From Spirometra erinaceieuropaei (taxonomy: Eukaryota; Platyhelminthes; Cestoda; Diphyllobothriidea; Diphyllobothriidae): 64,000 bases of DNA. This document shows, in pieces, positions 55,010-64,000 of the stretch; position 1 is the stretch's first letter, and every line of letters begins with the position of its first letter. Made by a program: the position numbers and the translations under genes. The DNA lies in assembly GCA_902702965.1 (NCBI GenBank), contig CACRXP010000393.1, forward strand, positions 57,908 to 121,907, in the 5' to 3' direction. Under the pieces are notes generated by a model. That model was not told the DNA's origin. It worked only from the letters and a program-made list of their open reading frames with translations, and did no database searches.

Positions 55010-55760
55010 CATGGGCGGCCAGGTCACGTGCGTGGTACGCGCAGACGAATTACTCTTTATTCTGCCAGACACCTTTCAATCTCAGCATCGGTTGGTAGGC
55101 CGGCTCGAACAACTGACTAGTGCACGAGATAGGGTAGAACGAGTGAGATGGACTCTCAGCGCATAATTCCCCTCTTTAAACAATCTGACGCCCTGGAGAC
55201 TAGCACGGCACATCAAAAGCTGTGAGCTCGAAGGTTGCCGACTGACGCTTCAATCCAGACCACGCAGCCAGTCCAGTTGCGTGTCTGAGTCCTCGACTGG
55301 TGGATCGAGAATCAGACTGCGATGACTCCTTCTTAGTGGCACTCTACCACACATGTATAATCCAAACCGCTTCCGCCACTCGTTCCTAGCCCTGGTGTGT
55401 GTGTGTGTGTTTGGGAGAAGGAGGCCGTGCGTGTGGCGCGTACAGTCGGACTCTCGAGCTCTTTCAGCCATTACGATCACCTCCTGCATCAGGCATCTGA
55501 CAAGCTCGAACAGTAGACTGATGCCTGGGAGTGGGAATGTAGAGCGAGATCGACCATTTCAGCTCATATTTCTCACCACAAAAAATCTGACGTGTTTAAA
55601 GTTACTACAGTGCGCCGAAAACCGTGGCTTAGAAGGCCGCCAACTGATAGGATAACTCGGGCCTAGCAGTCAGCCCTGTGCTGCGTGCTTGTGTAGAGTG
55701 GCCAACCAGTGGGCTGGAAATCAGACTTTAATGGTTCCTTCTTAATGCGGCCTCTGTGGA
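55010..55760 (+). repeat. Repeat module S, locus 2 (two tandem units)
   Basis: The units at about 55010-55340 and 55400-55760 share AATCTGACG, GTTGCCGACTG-like blocks and ATGACTCCTTCTTAGTG-like ends with each other and with 24150-24480. A (GT)n tract (55394-55411) lies between them. Confidence 0.6.
55394..55411. repeat. (GT)n tract
   Basis: 18 bp of GT dinucleotide repeat. Confidence 0.85.
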
Positions 55761-55829
55761 ACTCCCGCCCACTGGGATCTGAGCCGCCCCCATTCTAATT
55801 GTATAAAACCCTGGCTAGTGTGCGTTGTG

Positions 55830-56065
55830 GACCAGTCCGTGCGGTGGTAAGCCTAGGTGCCGGTTTTCGTCATGCGCCCACTTGCGCGCTCTATCTCTCT
55901 CGCCCCCGGTCTTTTTTGACTCTGTTTTGACACCTGGTCCTAGGGGGGGGGACAGGAGAGAGGGAGTGTGGTAGATGTTGCGCAAGTCTACTGTCACTAT
56001 AAACTAACTTACGCGCAAGTCACCGTGCCTGCTCTCATCCTGCTGTGGAGCACACGGTTAAACAT
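55830..56065 (+). repeat. Repeat module R, copy 4
   Basis: The most complete R copy: GCGGTGGTAAGCCTAGGTGC, a G-rich tract near 55940, GTAGATGTTGCGCAAGTCTA, CACCGTGCCTGCTCTCATCC and TGCTGTGGAGCACACGGT. It directly follows the S units, as in locus 1. Confidence 0.65.
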
Positions 56066-56069
56066 AATC

Positions 56070-56575
56070 TACCACGACTGTTGGACTGTCATAGGCCTTA
56101 AAACAATATCCCTGAAGCTCATTTGTTTCAGAACAAAACGAATTCGGAAAACCCAACGACCTTCTTTCGAGCTGATGATTCATGACGCAGATAGCTGTCA
56201 GACCCGCCAAAAAGCCGAGACAATGAAAGACGAAAAATGTTGATGGCCCACTGTCGACAATTCTAGCATGTTATTTGAATTTATGGTCGTTGAACCGACC
56301 AGGCCCTCGGAAACGTCTAAAGTATGGTGAATTTGGTAGAACACGGGACTATGAACCCTCGTAACAGAGAGGGCCTGGAGTTATATTTTCGATGGATTAG
56401 GGTTGGGTCAAGACAAGTCCTAGGGCTGTGGTTAGATGTGGGATGAGGGCTAAGGTTTGGATTGGGACTCGAGGAGAGGTACCCATCTCAGAATTCAGCG
56501 CAAGACCATTTGCACTGCGCGGGCTATTCTTACTCCGGTGTCTTATCTATTCTTTTTCCGGCCAGTCATTTATTC
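56070..56575. other. Unrecognised spacer with TTAGGG-like patch
   Basis: 56385-56460 has GATTAGGGTTGGG and similar degenerate telomere-like motifs on the plus strand. Otherwise nothing recognised. Confidence 0.4.
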
Positions 56576-56577
56576 GG

Positions 56578-57008
56578 CTAGATCGCAGTTGGTAGTCCGG
56601 AGTGGAAAGTGGACGGCGACCTTAACCCTAATCCCAACCTTAACCCTAACCCTAACATCAACCGTTACCGTTAACCGTTAACCCTAACGGCAACCCCAAC
56701 CCTAACCCTAACGGAAATCGTAAACGTAACCGTTGCCCTTAGACATACCCCTAACTGAGAAGCCTAACCGTAATGCTGGAACCTATTCGTACGCTCGAAC
56801 CCTAACCATAACCCGGAAACCTAAGCCTAAAGGCATAACCCTAACCGGAAAATTAGAAACCATTAACCGGTACCCTAATCCTAACCTCAACCGTAAAACG
56901 GAAGCCAAATGCGTCCGATGTGACTATGGAGACCCACAAAATAACCCCAGTAAACAAGCCCCCCAGCCACCTGTAATGCGGGTCCGGGCTACCAAATGCG
57001 ATCTAGCC
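56578..57008. repeat. Telomere-like direct repeat, right copy (~431 bp)
   Basis: Partner of 54401-54832, about 2.18 kb away in the same orientation. It keeps more perfect units, such as CCTTAACCCTAACCCTAAC near 56639. Confidence 0.8.
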
Positions 57009-57014
57009 ATTTAT

Positions 57015-58950
57015 TCCTCCTAAAATATTGCCTACATGACCTCAGTGACAAAAGCCGAAAATGACAGGAGGGTAGGATATGCAATACCTTCGAGCAGTGC
57101 CCATATCAGGCATTTGATAGAATATGTTGACCAGTGATCGGCCGAACCCCAATTGCCATATTAAATGTCCTCGTCCATTTTGATATTTACTTATAGTAAA
57201 GAGATTTAAGAAGCGAATTTCTGTTGCGATGGTTTATTACTCGATCAGACAACACAGCGTTCTAGTGCTGAAAGACCATCGGTTCTAGGTAAATTAATAC
57301 AGGCAGATAAAAATAAATGTTAACTGAGAGAACAAAATTACGTGGGCAAGACAGATGGATGGGCGAAAGATGATGGAGCGAGATGTATCGGGGCAATGCG
57401 GCAGACGGATGTGTAGCCCTGGCCGAGTAGACTGAAAATTACAAATAGGGGTCGTGCTCTTCGCATGACTGAACTAAGGCGAGTGTAGAGTGCTGGTTCT
57501 TGTAAATCCTTGAGTCCTTGTGTTGATATAAAAGGTCTTCGGGCGCGATATTGAAGAAAATGGACAAGAACCCGAAGACGAATAAAACAGAGTTAGAAAG
57601 GATGTACCATTGGAACGCCAGGAAAGAAAGATCCAAACAAGGACCACGCAAAATATGTTGCTTGGCGAGTTTCTGCATGGATTGGCCATAGAGCAGTCGG
57701 TTATCTTTCCACTTTCTCCCCTCAGTCTCTGACGTGTAGCATCGACTTCAAGGCCATCATTGATTTGAACATCCAGTTGTAGAGATACATTCGGATTGTC
57801 GGTATAATTAAATTCTGAAAAAAATGGCAAAAACAAGCGATCTTATGTAGTAGGCAGCAGGCGGTAAGAGCTCTTCCTGGAGCAGCAGAAAAAAAATATA
57901 GAAAGGCGTTCTATTTTCACTTTGACAATTTGCTTCGCGAGCTCAGCAAGCCGGGTCGAATGACCGGAGGGCTCCCGTCTGTGCAACTCATCTTGGAAGA
58001 CGATGGGTGCGCTCGCCGTTCACGTTGCCAATGTCTATGAAGATGAGTTGTGGGCTCCCTTTTGCCCATGACGATAACTAGATACGCGAAAGCACCCTTT
58101 GACTGTTTTTAAATTTACCACATAAACTTATCTGCATTCTGAAACCATCTGCATCTTCATTCAACGGAAAAAAGTTGGTGTTTTGAACTTTCAGACTCAC
58201 ATGTTGTCGCTCTGGACGAAAGGAACGATGGTAACCAAGGTCCTGCTTGTCGATATTAACCATCATTTAGATGGAAACGATATACACAATCAGCGCCGGT
58301 AACGATAGGATGTAGAGTCCCCAAGTAGACGGGAACTCCAAAAATATACCTTAAAATCCAGTGTGACTGTAGACATCACTTATAATTTACTGTTCCCATT
58401 GTTTCAAATTTCCTTCCCTTCTCGGCTAAATATAAACTTACCACCAATGCTTTATTTAAAGTCCGTTATTTTTTGACAATTGCCTTCTGCTAATTTTTTT
58501 ATTATCGCCCACTTTCTTTGCTAAAGGACAGCGTAAGGTAGGAGACTTTCAAGGAAATTTATATGTTTTCAGTGTCTTCTTGCTCTCCGTCCTGTGAGTT
58601 GTCGCGCCCGTAAAACCCCTCCACCATCATCCAACCTATGGCATGGTCCACTGGCCAGCTCAAGTTGGTGGCAGGTCCTGCACATTATCGCTGTCCCAGC
58701 GCCTTATGAGTTGAGTTGTAGTCACCAACGCTTAGGTTTCGGAAGTTAATAGATGAACTTGCCAACTTAGAGAAGGAAAAACAATAGTCCTCACTCACCA
58801 AACAACTGGTTCCCGGATGATTTTTACGCGAGTCTGGTACGTAGTATAGCGGGGTCGAGATCAATCTGTTTGAAATGATTACACTTGTGACGCAAGTTGC
58901 GATCAAAAGACAATAGGTGACAAATAATGTTATATTGACCCGACTGTAAA
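57015..58950. other. Unrecognised sequence
   Basis: Overlapping minus-strand frames at 57439-57836 include hydrophobic stretches but no domain I know. Confidence 0.35.
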
Positions 58951-58955
58951 AAACT

Positions 58956-59036
58956 TGGCCCCTCGGTGGGATTTGAACTCACGACAGCAAGAGGAAGCTT
59001 TAGTACAGCCAATGCTTTGGCCACCTGGCCACCCCA
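58956..59036 (-). tRNA. tRNA-like sequence, probably a SINE head or pseudogene
   Basis: The minus strand reads GGGGTGGCCAGGTGGCCAAA as a D-arm/A-box region and GAGTTCAAATCCCACC as a T-arm with a good B-box. The intervening arm is long, as in Ser or Leu tRNAs. The 5' end (GGGGTGG) cannot pair with the 3' end (CGAGGGGCC), so there is no acceptor stem. A T-rich and A-rich sequence follows. It is more likely tRNA-derived than a working tRNA gene. Confidence 0.5.
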
Positions 59037-59039
59037 CTG

Positions 59040-62020
59040 AATGACGTGAGTTTAATTGCATTAAGGTCAAGTTACTCGCTCAGCCTACTGCAACTTCTGG
59101 AATCCCAAAACGTAACTATTTGATCGTCACTTTATTTATTACGTCAAATAATCACTGATGAAGGCCTGTAAAAGTGGTTATTTTAAACGACGTTCTCGAA
59201 GAGGTGAAGTGTGTTTGCCAGAAATGTGATTAGAAGGAGTAGTTCTGTACATCTTTGGGTTCTGATGTCATTGCAGAAATGGCGGTTATGTTTTCAGCAC
59301 AACGCAATGCAGGTAATATTTTGTTGAAAACTTTGCGAAACTGGAATATTTCAGAAGCTTTTCCGCGTAAATACTTTCTCTCAGACCGGAATGGCTGCGC
59401 GGCAAACAAGAAGCAACGCGGTTTTAACCCTCCATCATAAGGCTTTTATAAGTAGACCAGTTGTCTGGTAAAGGGCTCAACCGTTGATGTACACCGAAGA
59501 TAAATTTGGCCTCCAAAAATGGGAGCCTTTAAAGCTGCTTAGCAGTGCGTCTAGGCTAACCAAAATAAACCCATTTCCGGGACAACATTGTATCAAATAC
59601 GCTATGTGCGTTGGTACGACTGTTACAGAAACAAAGATGATCAATAATACAGGCTCACAACAAGGCATAAACAAACAAATTTTATTAATCTTCGTCCTCT
59701 GACGTAGGCAACAGAAAAGAAATCATCACACAAGGTTATGGTGAAGTTAACCCAAGAAGCTCCCGAGTTTATTTCGACCAGCTCAAAATAGGTTTGCCAA
59801 ATACAGAATGCTTTATTTTTATCACAGAGAGGACCAGCCAAATTAAAAAACGATAACAGTTTAGATGTAAACCACAGAGAGCTTAAATGCGCTCAATGAC
59901 CAAACATTCGAATGCATATTCGCATCCAACTAAGCATCACACACCCTGATAAAAAATGATTTCAATTATAAATCTTTCATAGTATTTAGACAGACATTTA
60001 TGCAGTATGGGAGCTATCGTCAAAACCAAGTGCGTAGCTTGTGGGATGTTTAAATACATGCGCAAATGAACAACCCATTTTAAAAAAGCGTAGCTTTGTT
60101 CATCCATCTTTGACAAAAAGTTCCTTACAAGAGTGCATAGAGTGCACAACTATCAGCGTAATCGGGACATTAGATTTGGGTAGGAACATTTGGTTTCATT
60201 TCCCTAAAAATTCTGCTAAATTTGGCTAGTTAACGATTGACGTAAGACTTAGGGTTGGATAGCAGGTTTGGGTTTTCTGTTCATTAGCTTCCAATATTTT
60301 GCAAGAGTTGGCTATTTTATCCATTTACCACCGCGCAGTTTGAAATTGTAGTTTTATGTCACCGTAATTTGGAAAAGGGGTGGATAACCTCTAGTAGGTA
60401 GTAGTATATCCATCTGCATAGCTCCTTTATTTGTAATAATTGTACATTGTGCATATCTACCACTGCCATTTCTGGGATGTCACCACAGCTGTTGCCCAAT
60501 GGAAACCTCTTACCATCCTTAACATCAGAGATGACTTATTAGACTTAAATGCTGAGAATGACCTAGAAGTAATGTAGTAGTCAGTAGTAAAGACAGCGAT
60601 GTTACTAAATATGACAAAAACATAAATTCAAAATTGAGTAGTTGGTCGCAAGGCTTTTTTCTCAGCCAAGATTCCTATCTATCCGTAACATCTCAAATGG
60701 TTCGCGAGAAACAGGTGTAAGTAATAGCTTTATACATTAATAAAACAATGGTATACAAACTCTGGTTTAGAATGCTTTAAAAGAATCTTAGGAACAGTTG
60801 TTGGTTTGAATAGCATATCCAAAGTTATAAAAACATCTAAAATACCATTTGTTTTGGTCTTTGTGCTCCAGTTACCATGTTTTTCCTTTAGTTTTGATGA
60901 AATGTGGACTAATGTTTTGCCTAAACAAAGGCAAAACTGAAAAGTTTCCATATATGGTATGGGCACTTAAGAAACCTAAGGAAGTAAATTAATTCTGCAA
61001 AACATTGCAAATGGAAATCGTCTCCAGCACATGAAATTACATGTCGTCGGATTAGAAAAAAAACAATTATTTTTATCTCGTCGGACCAAATTAAACCTTC
61101 CCTTATTGAATAAATTTCTCACGGTGAAAATTAATTGCGCGGAGAGATCTTTGCCGGATTGAAAATTGACGTGCGAATTACAAACGCACCGGTCACCAAA
61201 ATAATATTGCGTGATGTTTTAAATAATTCCCAGTGGACAGAGTTTCCCATGGGGTAGTAAAAAATTAATGCGGCAGAAACTGTCCCTATTTCTGCAGGTC
61301 TTTGAACAAACGTTGTTATGGCAACGCAGACTACTTAAACAATTGTCACAGTTTCTCGTTGCAACTTGCAGACAATGGAAAAATACCCAACGGATGGTGA
61401 ACCGCAGACAATATTTGATGTGTGCCCTTTAACAATCGGCCATATCTAGATGTTTTGGCCAAATTATCTTCTAAGTGATGGAGATATTCTTCAAAAAAAT
61501 TTAAGTTCATGAACTGTGCTTGTATAAAGGATTGCTTGAAGAGCAATTTGAAATGACAAATCTGATTTTTTGGCTCTTTAAAATAAGAAAATCATTTCAA
61601 CAGTGTGAATAACATAAATAAAAACAAAACAGACCAAAACTCCACAGGAATAATGCTGTGAGGACAGGAACGCAGCACCAGTGCGCAAAATCATATACAT
61701 ATAACCCCTCTTCAGATTTCGGATCTGTTCTTTCTACCTGTTAGTTTCAAATACGTCCTTTGGAAAGTCCGATAACGAAGAAAAACATATCTACTTTAAA
61801 TGGTGAAAGCTGAATTGCATGGTAAGGAATTGTCAGCTTTTCTGATGACCACATCTAAGCAGAAGGCGCTGGATATAACATGGAGGATATTAGGATTAAG
61901 ATCGTTTAATCTGAACCGGTGGAAATGGTTAATACTTTGACGACCGGTTCAGCATGCTGTCCGCGGTTACATTCGGAGCCCTACAGGGTCTGCGTGACTA
62001 CACACCTCAACAGTTTGATC
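59040..62020. other. Unrecognised AT-rich sequence
   Basis: I recognise no gene or repeat. Short frames on both strands have no known motifs. Confidence 0.35.
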
Positions 62021-62024
62021 GTCG

Positions 62025-62220
62025 TTTCCAGAGATGTCCACCGTGTGCTCTCCACAGCAGGATGGGAGCTAGGACGGTGACGTACGGGAGAATTCCTTCA
62101 TAGTAATAACAGACTTATGCGGCCTTCACCGCACTCTCTCCCATCCCCACACCTGGACCCGGTGTCATCAGAGAGTCGAGAAGACCCCCACTGAGGCGTA
62201 CCACCACAACCAATGGTAGA
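62025..62220 (-). repeat. Repeat module R, copy 5, reversed
   Basis: GTCCACCGTGTGCTC, CCACAGCAGGATGGGAGC, GACGGTGACGTACG, GCACTCTCTCCCATCCCC and CACCTGGACCCGGTGTCATC are the reverse of module R blocks. Confidence 0.6.
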
Positions 62221-62224
62221 CAAA

Positions 62225-62898
62225 ATAAAACTGGCCAAGATCTGCTGCAACAATTAAAAGGACGCGGCGTGGGTCTGCATTTGGACGTGCTGCCGCATCT
62301 CCAATGTTGGCTTTTTTATGTATGTGCATTCCCAATGAGGCCCACTGGACCCCGATCTAACCCATTGCTGGTCCAGCGCATCAACCGCTTGGCCCGTTTT
62401 AGTGGCTTAATTACGCATCTTCATAATCATTCACAAAAAACCACACAAGGTTTTGAGTTTGACGTAAAGATATGTCAGCATTTACTAAGAGTCTGCAAGG
62501 TCACCTTTTAGATGAAGACTTTAAATACGGACAAGCGTACAGCTCTTTCAAGGATAATAGAATAAAAACATGATATATAACTTAATAAACAATGCGGACA
62601 ATCCCTTATAACAGGTTAAGGTCCAAAATACTGTTTTACGGTTCTGGATTTTAAAGGATAGGTGTATATGCTGCAAAGGGTATTCTAACTTTCAAACATC
62701 AGGAAACAGTTGAGATGGTGCGGTAACTAAAAGCAATCAACAACAAAAATAATTTTTCTATGCATGTTCAAAAATGGGTCCAATAATTCACACTAGGATG
62801 TTGAGTCAGGAAACTACTGGTGTGGTATTTTTAACGTTACAGTTTCTTTAGCACGCCCTACAATAAGCAAAAGGTCTGATCTGTTTCATGAAAATGAC
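62225..62898. other. Unrecognised sequence
   Basis: I recognise no gene or repeat. Confidence 0.4.
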
Positions 62899-62933
62899 TA
62901 GTCAAAGTTTGAAGCAGTGGTTTCCCGGGATAA

Positions 62934-63058
62934 ATTTGAACAAGGCGAAGGCGACAAAGCATGCAGAATTTAATGACCGTACGCAGCTGAATGAGAGGTC
63001 CCGAAATTTATGACGTCATTAAATTCTGCATGCTTTGTCGCCTTCGCCTTGTTCAAAT
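62934..63058. repeat. Perfect 44-bp inverted repeat
   Basis: Arms 62934-62977 and 63015-63058 are exact reverse complements (ATTTGAACAAGGCGAAGGCG and onward to TTTAATGAC), separated by 37 bp. The 13-bp direct repeat TAGTCAAAGTTTG occurs at 62899-62911 and 63058-63070. The right arm begins inside TGACGTCA (63011-63018), a CRE-type palindrome. The perfect identity contrasts with all other, decayed repeats in the window. Confidence 0.95.
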
Positions 63059-63070
63059 AGTCAAAGTTTG

Positions 63071-64000
63071 TCTGGACTAAAGCATACCTTGTGTTCGTCG
63101 GCCTTTCATAGTGAACATAACATTTCCCTAAAGTATTTAGCTTTCTCATTATTCAGGCAACAAATTACTGCATAACATATGCGGATAAGTAGGCATATTT
63201 TTGGCCATTTTCCCCTCTCCGTTACTATTTATTATGCATTTTAGTTTTTTTGCAGAGTGCGAACAAAACAAACAACTTTAGCTGTGCCTCCAAATACACC
63301 AGAGTACTGGTGACCAAGAACGAGCTTTTTGCTTCCTTTAAGCTACTTGAAACGGGTGAAAATATGCCTGCTACGATAATATATGCAAGTTCCACATTTA
63401 CGGTGCATATACGTAATAAACATCGATGCATAGAAACTGACTGTATTTGAATGGCTGCGTCTTACATTTTACTGCAGTGAGTGAGTATCTATTAAGGAAA
63501 CAATATTTAGCCAAATAATGCTGACAAATAAACGGCAAATAAGTATTATTTTACAGAGGGTTAAATACTTCTAACCCCTCCCGCTTCAATCCTGAGTGAT
63601 TTTTTTCATTTTACCCCTACCTTCTTATTTTATCTGTATCGAATTGCGAATCAATTTAATCATCCAACGAACTTGCTGCGATCCTATAGTTCTGCACCGA
63701 GCGCATCACGAAGCAGTATAGATAGAACGTCGGATTTTAGTGCATACGCATGTTTAGATTAGGTTCGAATATACGTAATATTTTGGTTGGTCTATCCACG
63801 TCAACTTCGATTCCATGAGGACCTTGCTTAAAATAGCGGAAGTTGTCGCTTTTTAATTTCCTCAGAAATTATCTAAAAAGTTGGAGTAGATGTGTTTATT
63901 CAAGGTCTATAGGCTCAGACCGAGAATTTCATGCATGAATATTTGGACCAAAGCCCATCAGCCACAGGGGTGACCGCGTAATATTCACTGACTGTCGACA
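63071..64000. other. Unrecognised sequence
   Basis: I recognise no gene or repeat. Confidence 0.4.

Noticed and set aside
1..64000. CRISPR arrays, bacterial operons or phage genes
   Set aside because: No regularly spaced repeats, ribosome-binding sites or long dense frames; all signals are eukaryotic.

Overview
The window looks like repeat-rich nuclear DNA from a parasitic flatworm, most likely a cestode and possibly a diphyllobothriidean such as Spirometra or Schistocephalus. The evidence is indirect: decayed Penelope-like retroelements (PLEs) with a GIY-YIG domain and hammerhead-ribozyme-like termini, a Ty3/gypsy pol relic of the CsRn1 type, C2H2 finger relics with the GEPV-GAPTYTRR linker, tRNA-derived SINE-like units, and degenerate TTAGGG-type tracts. 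There are no operons, ribosome-binding sites or long open frames. The species is an inference. I found no convincing host gene with recognisable homology. One 84-codon frame at 5.7-6.0 kb, on the minus strand, could be a small membrane protein.

Layout. 1.0-1.3 kb: SINE-like unit with terminal direct repeats; further copies lie at 13.4 and 28.9 kb. 7.1-8.8 kb: PLE fragment (linker plus GIY-YIG) between inverted copies of its terminal repeat, split by a ~530-bp insertion. 15.8, 20.0 and 26.65 kb: three ~992-bp DNA transposons with very long inverted repeats and TA targets. 18.3-19.6 kb: gypsy RT/RNase H/integrase relic just after a hammerhead-like remnant. 22.9-24.7 kb: zinc-finger relic followed by repeat modules S and R. 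25.87-26.34 kb: head-to-head pair of PLE terminal repeats ending in (ACT)n. 31.6-33.5 kb: 1.9-kb TA-flanked transposon B. 39.0-41.8 kb: second, reversed copy of B with a 934-bp A element nested inside. 43.8-44.3 kb: PLE N-terminal relic. 46.9-47.6 kb: head-to-head pair of a second ribozyme-bearing PLE repeat, with a third copy at 50.2-50.55 kb joined to a GIY-YIG C-terminal relic that is itself duplicated in inverse orientation. 53.5-57.0 kb: second zinc-finger locus with the same S and R modules and two ~432-bp telomere-like direct repeats. 62.9-63.06 kb: perfect 44-bp inverted repeat.

The main theme is transposon biology rather than cellular pathways. PLE terminal repeats carry hammerhead cores, each damaged at a different position, and they recur in head-to-head pairs. 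Two size classes of TA-target transposon share a terminus, and one is nested in the other. Two zinc-finger loci share an ordered set of non-coding modules. Stretches described as featureless are those where I recognised nothing by eye; divergent repeats could have been missed.
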